A stretch of DNA of 64,000 bases from Streptomyces resistomycificus (GTDB lineage: Bacteria; Actinomycetota; Actinomycetes; Streptomycetales; Streptomycetaceae): the NCBI RefSeq assembly GCF_001514265.1, contig NZ_KQ948993.1, positions 264,787-328,786 on the forward strand. Direction: 5' to 3'. The translations under genes and the position numbers were made by a program. Below are positions 16,280-25,084 of the stretch, piece after piece (position 1 is the first letter of the stretch; every line of letters begins with the position of its first letter). A model generated the notes under the pieces. It made no database searches and was not told the DNA's origin. It worked only from the letters and a program-made list of their open reading frames with translations.

Positions 16280-17275
16280 ATGACTCAGGTACATGGAGAA
16301 GGACAGAACGAAGCAGGAGTGCTCGGAGTGAGCGAGACGGAGGACGGAGTACTCGGTTTCGGGAAGGTTACCGGAAAGGCAGGCGTGGCCGGCGCAAACG
16401 ACAACGGAGGTAACGGTGTATTCGGCAGGGGTCACAGTGGAGTCGTGGGCCACGGCAAGGCAGGGAATGGCGTCATCGGAGTAAGCGAGACGGAGGACGG
16501 AGTCCTGGGGATAGGGCAGATCTCCGCCAAGGCCGGCGTGGCCGGCGTGAACGACAACGGCGGCAACGGCCTGTTCGGGAGGGGCCACAACGGTGTGTTC
16601 GGAGACGGAACGGGCGGAGGCGGCAGTGGCGTCGTCGGGGTGAGCCAGACGGGAGACGGAGTCCTGGGGATAGGAAAAATCTCCGCCAAGGCCGGCGTGG
16701 CCGGCGTGAACGACAACGGCGGCAACGGCCTGTTCGGAAGGGGCCACAACGGTGTGTTCGCCGAGGGAATGCCGGGAGGAAAAGCAGGGGTATTCGTAGG
16801 TGACGTAGCGGTTACTGGCGACCTGATCCTGACGGGGGGCGATGTGGCCGAGCAGTTCGATGTCGCCACGGCCCTCCGCAGCGTTGACGAGGTCGGTCCG
16901 GGAACGGTCGTCGTCCTCGATGACGAGGGCGCGCTGGCGCCATGCACCCAGCCGTACGACTCGTGCGTGGCCGGTGTGGTCTCAGGCGCGGGCGACCGTG
17001 TGCCGGCCCTCATTCTCGACCGTCATGACGAGCCGACCGAAGCCGGCGGAGGCGCCGGGCAGCGAGAAGTCGCTGTCATGGGCAAGGTGTGGTGTCAGGC
17101 GAACGCGTTCGATCGGGCCATCCGAGTCGGCGATCTGCTGACCACTTCCTCCACGCCAGGACACGCGATGACCGCCGTCGACCGCGAGGCGGCTTTCGGA
17201 GCCGTACTCGGCAAAGCACTGACGCCCCTCGCAACGGGTGCAGGCCTGGTTCTCGTGCTCGTCGGTCTTGCCTGA
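16280..17275 (+). CDS. unknown protein: three 53-residue Gly-rich repeats plus tail-fibre-type C-terminal domain
   Basis: 331 residues, no signal peptide. The first ~160 residues are three copies of a 53-residue unit: GVSETEDGVLGIG, then KAGVAGVNDNGGNGLFGRGH, NGVFG. Copies 2 and 3 are almost identical at DNA level (16496-16605 and 16655-16764, offset 159 bp). The C-terminal part (GDVAEQFDV, PGTVVVLDDEGALAP, PYDSCVAGVVSGAGD, VAVMGKVWCQANAFDRAIRV, GDLLTTSSTPGHAMTA, AFGAVLGKAL) resembles a widespread C-terminal domain of tail-fibre or surface proteins. AAAGGA precedes ATG 16280. It is followed 123 bp later by a putative metallopeptidase. Function unknown; a structural or surface-assembled beta-rich fibre is an inference. 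Confidence 0.75.
   Translation: MTQVHGEGQNEAGVLGVSETEDGVLGFGKVTGKAGVAGANDNGGNGVFGRGHSGVVGHGKAGNGVIGVSETEDGVLGIGQISAKAGVAGVNDNGGNGLFGRGHNGVFGDGTGGGGSGVVGVSQTGDGVLGIGKISAKAGVAGVNDNGGNGLFGRGHNGVFAEGMPGGKAGVFVGDVAVTGDLILTGGDVAEQFDVATALRSVDEVGPGTVVVLDDEGALAPCTQPYDSCVAGVVSGAGDRVPALILDRHDEPTEAGGGAGQREVAVMGKVWCQANAFDRAIRVGDLLTTSSTPGHAMTAVDREAAFGAVLGKALTPLATGAGLVLVLVGLA
16496..16764 (+). repeat. intragenic direct repeat, period 159 bp
   Basis: The segment 16496-16605 is repeated at 16655-16764 with only a few base differences, for example TGTTCGGGAGG against TGTTCGGAAGG. A third, more diverged copy lies at about 16325-16450. The near identity of two copies points to recent duplication or gene conversion inside the repeat protein. 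Confidence 0.85.
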
Positions 17276-17398
17276 TCCGACCGTCTGATGACCTGGGACA
17301 CGTCACCGCCGCCCTCCGTCATTTCACAAAAGGAGACGTAGAGCTGTGCGGACACGCAAGACCTCGAATGCACATTCAACCGTAAAGGTAGGCGGCAC

Positions 17399-18088
17399 AT
17401 GAGAAGCATGAGGCAGCTCGCCCAGGACGAAGGCCTGCAGGGCGATATGAGCCTGGCCACTTTGGTTCAGCGGTATGACGTCTCCAGCCTGGTGGCCCTG
17501 ATCGGTGCTCACGATCAAGCGCGCGCGGCGTTGTCCAGCTTCACCTTCGACGACAACATATCAAGCGAAAACAGAAATACGTTGATCGCTCGACACTGGA
17601 TTGCATTGTCTCGCGGCATTTCGACCAGCATTCTGTCGGCGACGGAAAAGCAGTCGCTCCAGACGGTGTACGGACGTGCGATTCACCACACGATCCTCAA
17701 CGACCCGAATGCGAATGCCAGCGCGACTGTCGGGGGTTCGACTCTCAATGTGAACTTCAGTGTCCTGTTCCCACAGGGAAATGAGGAGATATCTCAGACG
17801 CTCATTCACGAGATGATGCATTGCGCCGGGTTCACACACCCCGTGAGGCGCAGACCGCCTCCCGGCCGCAACTGCTCTGCGCCCGACCCCAACCTTTTCG
17901 ACTGCCCGAACGACAACGGGCAGTACTACGGGACCGTTCCTCTCCGGGCGGAGTTCTGCATAGCAGGTGACCAGAGCGACGAAATTTCAGTTCGTGAGGC
18001 GCGGTTCGTGCTGATCGAGCGCAAAGCCGGCGCCGAGAGCTGCGCAATCGATGACGAGGGCGTCGCCACCATCCGCACAACCGAGTAA
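17399..18088 (+). CDS. putative zinc metallopeptidase with HExxHxxGxxH motif
   Basis: 229 residues, no signal peptide or membrane segment. HEMMHCAGFTHP gives His137, Glu138, His141 and His147, an exact HExxHxxGxxH zinc motif as in metzincins. There is no methionine after the motif, so the metzincin Met-turn is missing. Six cysteines follow or sit in the motif region. The N-terminal ~125 residues match nothing I recognise. Codon use and GC are less extreme than in the neighbours, which suggests transfer. The gene follows the repeat protein in the same direction. Protease activity is a prediction from the motif only. Confidence 0.65.
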   Translation: MRSMRQLAQDEGLQGDMSLATLVQRYDVSSLVALIGAHDQARAALSSFTFDDNISSENRNTLIARHWIALSRGISTSILSATEKQSLQTVYGRAIHHTILNDPNANASATVGGSTLNVNFSVLFPQGNEEISQTLIHEMMHCAGFTHPVRRRPPPGRNCSAPDPNLFDCPNDNGQYYGTVPLRAEFCIAGDQSDEISVREARFVLIERKAGAESCAIDDEGVATIRTTE

Positions 18089-18322
18089 AGAGGTGAAACC
18101 AAGCGAGGATCCGCAGCCGCCGACGGGTCGAAGGGGCTGTGACTCTCCTGCCACTTACCGGAGTTGTCGGGATTGACGGTGGTTCGGCGGCTGACGAACG
18201 CGACGGCGTAGTCCCAGCTGTTGAGCCAGCCGATCGCGCGCTGGACGGAGGGATCCATCGAACCGTCGCCCCGGACCCACGCCCTCATGCTGCTCCATGA
18301 GGGCGCGCCGGTCGCCCAGGGA

Positions 18323-19210
18323 CTACGCCTCTTCCCCGACCCGATCGGCCACGCGCGCGAGCGGGCGACCGAGCTCCTCGACGGTCTCCCCGCAGGCGAC
18401 CGGCCCTGGAGAAGGGGCCCCATGCGATCGCGTCGACTCCGGCAGCGTGTGCCGCTGCGCCGCCCGGGCGAGTGCGCGTCGGTCGGGGTGGGCGCCGGGG
18501 GCGAGGGCGGGCCGTACCTCGACCTCGGCCACCAGGTCGCGTGCCGAGGCCACCCGCCACAGCGAGGCGAGGAGGGTGTCCTCGCCGACGAAGGCGGGTG
18601 CCGTGCTGGCCGTGCCCCGGATCGTGCGGTAGTGGACGCGGACCGGCTGGACGGGGACGCCCGCGTCGAGCGCGGCCTGGAAGACCGCCCGGCGGAAGGG
18701 GCCCTGGGCGCGTCCGCACCAGGTGCTCCCCTCGGGGAAGGCGACGACGGCCAGGCCGCCGCGCAGTGCCTCGGCGACGCGGGCGACCGTGGCCGGGAGG
18801 GCGCGCAGCCGGTCCCGTTCGATGAACAGGGCGGCCCGGGCGGCCAGCGGCCCCGCCACGGGCCACCGCCGGATCTCGGCCTTGGCGAGCATCCTGGCCG
18901 GACGCACGGCACCCAGGAGCGGGATGTCCAGCCACGAGATGTGGTTGGCGACCAGGAGGAGCCCGCCGGTGGGCGTTGCGGAGCCGGTGATCCTCACCCG
19001 CACTCCCGCCGCCCGCACGACCGCCCGACACCACCGGCGCACCACGACGGCGGGGACGAGCCCGGCGAGCGGCGACAGCAGGACGCCGGCCCCCACCAGG
19101 ACCGTGACCGCCGCCAGTCGCAGCACGGCGAGCGGCGCGGCGACCACCGGCCCGGCCGGCTCCACGCACGCTCGCGGAGTGCAGGGCGCGCAGGGCAGCC
19201 AGACGCTCAT
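18323..19210 (-). CDS. olsA: 1-acyl-sn-glycerol-3-phosphate acyltransferase family (lyso-ornithine-lipid acyltransferase)
   Basis: 295 residues. Two N-terminal hydrophobic stretches precede the PlsC signature: NHISWLDI (the HX4D catalytic motif), then FIERDR, then VAFPEGSTWC, then PVQPVRVHY. In ornithine-lipid synthesis this enzyme adds the second, ester-linked acyl chain to lyso-ornithine lipid at the membrane. Start ATG 19210 overlaps the stop of the upstream acyltransferase gene as ATGA, so translation is coupled. The OlsB-like partner makes the OlsA role likely; glycerolipid acylation remains an alternative. The last ~40 residues are poorly conserved. Confidence 0.82.
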   Translation of the reverse strand: MSVWLPCAPCTPRACVEPAGPVVAAPLAVLRLAAVTVLVGAGVLLSPLAGLVPAVVVRRWCRAVVRAAGVRVRITGSATPTGGLLLVANHISWLDIPLLGAVRPARMLAKAEIRRWPVAGPLAARAALFIERDRLRALPATVARVAEALRGGLAVVAFPEGSTWCGRAQGPFRRAVFQAALDAGVPVQPVRVHYRTIRGTASTAPAFVGEDTLLASLWRVASARDLVAEVEVRPALAPGAHPDRRALARAAQRHTLPESTRSHGAPSPGPVACGETVEELGRPLARVADRVGEEA

Positions 19211-19980
19211 CAGGCGGGCACGAGGGAGAGGAAGTGCCGCAGGTAGCGCGGGTTGACCCGGCGCATCGACAGCAGCACGTACAGGTCGGCGACACCGAAG
19301 TTGGGGTCGTGGGCGGGCTCCGCGCACACCCAGGCGCCGAGCCGCAGGTAGCCGCGCAGCAGCGCGGGGAGTTCGGTGCGCGGGGGGACGGTCACGTCGT
19401 TCGGCACCCACGGCAGCAGCGGCCGTACCCGGAACTCCTCCGGCGCCAGATGCCTCTCCCGCACCCGGTCCCAGGCACCGGCCGCGGCCATTCCGCCGTC
19501 GGACAGCGGGATCGAGCAGCAGCCGGCGAGCCACTCGTGGCCGCGGTCCACCATGTAGCGGGCGATGCCGGCCCAGATGAGTCCGATGACCGCGCCGTCC
19601 CGGTGGTCGGGGTGGACGCAGGAGCGGCCGACCTCGACGAGGCCCGGGCGGATCGGGTCGAGCGGCGTGAGGTCGAACTCGCCCTCCGAGTACAGGCGTC
19701 CGGCGACCGCGGCGCGCTCCGGCGGCAGCAGCCGGTACGTCCCGACGACCTGGCCGGTGGTGGTGTCGCGCACGAGCAGGTGGTCGCAGTACGCGTCGAA
19801 GGCGTCGACGTCGAGTCCGGGCTGCGGGCCGGTCAGCAGGGCGCCCATCTCCCCGGCGAAGACGTCGTGCCGCAGCCGCTGCGCGGCCCGTACGTCGGCC
19901 TCGTCGCCGGCCAGGGCGACGGTGTAGCGGGTGGGGGCGGTCGACTGCGGGGGACGGTCGAGCGTGGAAACGCCGGTCAT
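19210..19980 (-). CDS. olsB: L-ornithine N-alpha-acyltransferase (GNAT-like, OlsB family)
   Basis: 256 residues. QRLRHDVFAGEMGA, DAYCDHLLVRDT, VGTYRLLPPERA, EVGRSCVHPDHRDG and LAGCCSIPL are the standard motifs of OlsB/hemolysin-type acyltransferases. It transfers a 3-hydroxyacyl chain from ACP to the alpha-amino group of ornithine, the first step to ornithine lipid, a phosphorus-free membrane lipid. It forms an ATGA-coupled pair with the downstream olsA-like gene. ATG 19980 begins MTGVSTLDRPPQ; the gap to sdhB carries its promoter. From memory the same pair precedes the same sdh operon in S. coelicolor. Confidence 0.87.
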   Translation of the reverse strand: MTGVSTLDRPPQSTAPTRYTVALAGDEADVRAAQRLRHDVFAGEMGALLTGPQPGLDVDAFDAYCDHLLVRDTTTGQVVGTYRLLPPERAAVAGRLYSEGEFDLTPLDPIRPGLVEVGRSCVHPDHRDGAVIGLIWAGIARYMVDRGHEWLAGCCSIPLSDGGMAAAGAWDRVRERHLAPEEFRVRPLLPWVPNDVTVPPRTELPALLRGYLRLGAWVCAEPAHDPNFGVADLYVLLSMRRVNPRYLRHFLSLVPA

Positions 19981-20191
19981 GGCTTACTCCTGGTCACGGG
20001 CCGGAGGCGGCGAGCGGTGCCGTGGTTCCAGTTGTGCCGACGGCGGTTGGCGTGTACGTGACCAGCGCCAGGAGAGCGGATGTGGGGTTGTTGAATGCCA
20101 GAAGCCCCTGACAGCGAGACGGGACCGGGCATGAGCACCACACCCGGTCCCGCCCGTCCGCACCTGTCGGCGAACGTTCACTTGTCGGTCG

Positions 20192-20209
20192 GCCCCGGTA
20201 CCCCGGGGC
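20192..20209. terminator. short hairpin downstream of sdhB
   Basis: GCCCCGG (20192-20198) pairs with CCGGGGC (20203-20209) with a four-base loop. GGGGCGG at 20205-20211 could alternatively pair with CCGCCCC inside the neighbouring 15-bp repeats. Possible end of the sdh transcript. Confidence 0.4.
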
Positions 20210-20220
20210 GGCGCCGCTCG

Positions 20221-20262
20221 AGGCACCGCCCCTCAAGGCACCGCCCCTCAAGGCACCGCCCC
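20221..20262. repeat. three tandem copies of a 15-bp unit at the sdhB 3' end
   Basis: AGGCACCGCCCCTCA occurs at 20221-20235 and 20236-20250, with a diverged third copy at 20251-20262, ending 8 bp before the sdhB stop codon. Each copy can pair with GGGGCGG at 20205-20211, so the array could modulate the terminator. Function unknown. Confidence 0.8.
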
Positions 20263-20269
20263 CGGGGTG

Positions 20270-21015
20270 CTACCGCTTCCCCGCCTTCCGCGTGGCCCGC
20301 AGCCACTCCTTGTTCATCCCGGTGATGGACACCAGCGGAATCCCCTTCGGGCAGGCGGTCGCGCACTCCCCGGCCAGCGTGCAGCCGCCGAATCCCTCCG
20401 CGTCCATCTGCCCCACCATGTCCAGCACCCGTGTCTCCCGCTCGGGCGCCCCCTGCGGCAGCACGTTGAGATGGTTGACCTTCGCCGAGGTGAACAGCAT
20501 CGCCGCCCCGTTGGGGCAGGCCGCCACGCACGCCCCGCACCCGATGCACTCCGCGTGCTCGAACGCGAAGTCGGCGTCCGGCTTCGGCACCGGTGTCGCG
20601 TGCGCCTCCGGTGCGGCACCGGTCGGCGCGGTCACGTAGCCGCCGGCCTGGATGATGCGGTCGAAGGCCGACCGGTCCACCACCAGGTCCTTGATCACCG
20701 GGAACGCGGACGCCCGCCACGGCTCGATGTCGATGGTGTCGCCGTCCTCGAAGGACCGCATGTGCAGCTGGCAGGTCGTGGTCCGCTCGGGCCCGTGCGC
20801 GTCACCGTTGATGACGAGCGAACACGCCCCGCAGATGCCCTCCCGGCAGTCGTGGTCGAAGGCGACCGGGTCCTCGCCGTTGAGGATGAGTTCCTCGTTG
20901 AGGGTGTCGAGCATCTCCAGGAACGACATGTCGGAGGAGATCCTGTCCACCTGGTACGTGGACATGGCGCCTTCGGCGTCGGCGTTCTTCTGTCGCCAGA
21001 CGCGCAGGGTGAGCT

Positions 21016-21019
<4 letters not shown>
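20270..21019 (-). CDS. sdhB: succinate dehydrogenase iron-sulfur subunit
   Basis: 249 residues. The N-terminal plant-type ferredoxin domain binds [2Fe-2S] through CREGICGACSL plus a later cysteine (CQLHM). The C-terminal domain carries CIGCGACVAACPNG and CATACPKG for the [3Fe-4S]/[4Fe-4S] centres. It passes electrons from the flavoprotein to the membrane quinone site. Its start overlaps the sdhA stop as ATGA, so it is the last gene of the sdhC-sdhA-sdhB operon. The acidic insertion with AEAHATPVPK-like text between domains is typical of the actinobacterial short-operon form. Confidence 0.93.
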
Positions 21020-22965
<1,946 letters not shown>

Positions 22966-22966
22966 G

Positions 22967-23674
22967 TCAGCTCACCACTCCGGTCATGACGCCCACGGGT
23001 ACGGCGATGAAACCGGCCGTGAGCAGCAGCGCTAGGACGTTGGCGACGGTCTTCAGGGCGCGGTCGCGGGCGCGGCTGCCGACGCCGAGGGTCTGGGCGG
23101 CGCTCCAGAAGCCGTGCCGGACGTGCAGCCCGAGCGCGAGCATCGCGACGACGTAGATGACGTTGCCGTACCACGTGGAGAAGGTGTCCACGACGTTCTG
23201 GTACGGGTGCCCCTCCTGGAAGCCGCCGGAGTGCACGGTGCCGGTCGTCAGGTCGAGGATGTGCCAGACGATGAACAGGGCCAGGATGATCCCGCCCCAG
23301 CGCATGGTGCGCGTCGCGTAGCTCGCCCGCGGCTTCTTGTGCACGTACTTGTCGGGCCGCGCCTTGATGTCGCGGCGGCTGAGCTGGTAGGCGGAGGTGG
23401 CGTGCGCGACCACGGCGAGAACCAGCACGATCCGGACGAGCCAGAGCGTCCACTCGTAGTGCATGAACGGCTCGCCGACGGTGCGCAGCCAGTGCGCGTA
23501 GTGGTTGAACTCGCCCGCCCCGAAGAAGATCTTCAGGTTGCCGATCATGTGCACGACCAGGTAGAGCAGCATGATCAGGCCGCTGACGGCCATCACGGTC
23601 TTCTTGCCGACGGAGGAGTCCCACACGGTTCGCGCCATCGACGGCCGTCGGTCCGTCCGCGTTGCCAGAGCCAT
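22967..23674 (-). CDS. sdhC: succinate dehydrogenase cytochrome b subunit (single five-helix anchor)
   Basis: 235 residues with five hydrophobic segments, starting with SGLIMLLYLVVHMIGNLKIF. Histidines for the two haems are visible in VHMIGN, EFNHYAHW, VVAHATSAY and VWHILD. It anchors SdhAB to the membrane and reduces menaquinone. No sdhD gene is present, which is normal for this B-type complex. The start at 23674 gives MALATRTDRRPSMARTVWDS; an internal ATG at 23638 is possible. The promoter is shared with the divergent LysR gene. Confidence 0.9.
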   Translation of the reverse strand: MALATRTDRRPSMARTVWDSSVGKKTVMAVSGLIMLLYLVVHMIGNLKIFFGAGEFNHYAHWLRTVGEPFMHYEWTLWLVRIVLVLAVVAHATSAYQLSRRDIKARPDKYVHKKPRASYATRTMRWGGIILALFIVWHILDLTTGTVHSGGFQEGHPYQNVVDTFSTWYGNVIYVVAMLALGLHVRHGFWSAAQTLGVGSRARDRALKTVANVLALLLTAGFIAVPVGVMTGVVS

Positions 23675-23734
23675 GTCACAGGACGTTACGGGCGCGCTGC
23701 CCGATCGGTCCAAGACATGGTCCGGCTTGAATCC

Positions 23735-23749
23735 ATAGGCTGCGGCTAT
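23735..23749. promoter_or_regulatory. LysR-type T-N11-A operator in the sdhC/lysR divergent gap
   Basis: ATAG-GCTGCGG-CTAT is a perfect 4-bp inverted repeat with a T-N11-A core, the standard LysR-family site. It lies 10 bp upstream of the LysR start and 61 bp upstream of the sdhC start. It could mediate autoregulation and control of sdh. Confidence 0.65.
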
Positions 23750-23758
23750 CGTGTGGCC

Positions 23759-24643
23759 ATGCAGTTCCAGCAGCTCCAGTACTTCGTGGCCGTCGCCGAG
23801 ACCCGGCACTTCACCCGGGCCGCGGAGCTGGTCCATGTCGCCCAGCCGTCCCTGTCGCAGCAGATCAAGGCGCTGGAGCGGGAGTTGGGCGCGGATCTGT
23901 TCCTGCGGGCGCGGGGCAACATCACGCTCACCGACGCGGGCGAGGCGCTGCTGCCGCTGGCCCGGCGGATCCTCGCCGACGCGGACACCGCCCGGCACGA
24001 GGTGCTGGAGCTGGTGCAGCTGCGCAGCGGCCGGATCCGGCTGGGCGCGACCCCGAGTCTGTGCACGGGGCTGCTGCCGGACGTGCTGCGTGCCTTCCAC
24101 GACCGCTATCCGGGCATCCGGCTGCTGATCGAGGAGGGCGGCTCCCACGATCTCGTACGGGAACTCGCCCGCGGCGCCCTCGACCTGGCCCTGGTCGTCC
24201 TCCCCCTGCCGACGCCGTCCCCCGCGCTGACCACGGTGGAGCTGCTGCGTGAGGATCTCGTCGTGGTGTCGTCACCGGACGCCCCGAGGCCGGGCCGCAG
24301 CCGACGCGGCGTACGCGTCGCCGACCTGGAGGGCGAGCGCCTGGTGATGTTCCGGCACGGCTACGACCTGCGGGAGCTGACCGTGGCCGCGTGCCGCGCC
24401 GAGGGCTTCGAGCCGGACCTCGCGGTGGAGGGCGGCGAGATGGACGCCGTGCTGGGCTTCGTGCGCGCGGGTCTCGGCCTGGCCGTCGTGCCGCGCATGG
24501 TGGCGGCCCGGTCCGGGCGCGGGCTCCGGGTCACCCCCCTGGCCCGGCCCGGTCTGCACCGCACGATCGCGCTGGCGCACCGCAGCGACGTGGCGCCGCC
24601 GCGGGCCGCCAGGGAGCTTCAGCGGATGCTGCTGGAGCGGTGA
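23759..24643 (+). CDS. LysR family transcriptional regulator
   Basis: 294 residues. The N-terminal helix-turn-helix is textbook: MQFQQLQYFVAVAETRHFTR, then AAELVHVAQPSLSQQIKALE, then LGADLFLRARG. The effector domain begins near residue 92 (GRIRLGATPSLCTGLLP) and ends with PRAARELQRMLLER. It is transcribed away from sdhCAB with a T-N11-A box between, so the sdh operon is the probable target; the ligand is not known. It ends 7 bp before the convergent NTF2-like gene. Confidence 0.9.
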   Translation: MQFQQLQYFVAVAETRHFTRAAELVHVAQPSLSQQIKALERELGADLFLRARGNITLTDAGEALLPLARRILADADTARHEVLELVQLRSGRIRLGATPSLCTGLLPDVLRAFHDRYPGIRLLIEEGGSHDLVRELARGALDLALVVLPLPTPSPALTTVELLREDLVVVSSPDAPRPGRSRRGVRVADLEGERLVMFRHGYDLRELTVAACRAEGFEPDLAVEGGEMDAVLGFVRAGLGLAVVPRMVAARSGRGLRVTPLARPGLHRTIALAHRSDVAPPRAARELQRMLLER

Positions 24644-24650
24644 GCGGTGC

Positions 24651-25040
24651 TCAGGCGACCTCGGGCGGCACCGGGGTGCCCTGGTGGTAGTACATCCGCC
24701 AGCCCGTCCGTTCGTCGCGCTTGCGCCACAGGGAGCTGCGGCGGGCGCGCCGGCCGTCGAAGACCGTCTCGAACGTGAGGTGCACCAGGCCGGGGGCCAG
24801 CAGGACGCCCGTGATCGCCGACGGCTCGTAGCGCGGGCCGTCCGCCGAGCTGCCGGGCTTGTCGGGCAGCTCGGCGACCGTCTCCTCGTACGTGTAGCGC
24901 CGGCCCGAGGCGCCGACCTCCACGAACTCGGGGTCGAGCAGCCGGGCGCCCTCGGCGGAGGCACGGATCGCGGGGTCCATGAGACGCAACTCGGCGGCGA
25001 TCGCCTCGTTCACGTCGGCTGAGTCCTGGTTCACCCGCAC
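24651..25040 (-). CDS. NTF2-like/DUF4440 family small protein
   Basis: 129 residues. EAIAAELRLMDPAIRASAEG, LLDPEFVEVGASGRRYTYEE, LVHLTFETVF and SLWRKRDERTGWRMYYHQGT form the alpha+beta cone of the SnoaL/NTF2 superfamily. The last tryptophan-rich strand is the DUF4440 hallmark. Function is unknown; members bind small ligands or act as simple hydrolases or isomerases. ATG-equivalent start at 25040. It converges with the LysR gene. Confidence 0.75.
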   Translation of the reverse strand: MRVNQDSADVNEAIAAELRLMDPAIRASAEGARLLDPEFVEVGASGRRYTYEETVAELPDKPGSSADGPRYEPSAITGVLLAPGLVHLTFETVFDGRRARRSSLWRKRDERTGWRMYYHQGTPVPPEVA

Positions 25041-25084
25041 ATGATCGCGTGCACCCCCGGTGTCCCCGCAACCGGGTTACGGCC

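Noticed and set aside
16280..16764. Repeats considered as a CRISPR-like array
   Set aside because: Period 159 bp, no spacers, and the repeat is in frame coding for a protein unit.
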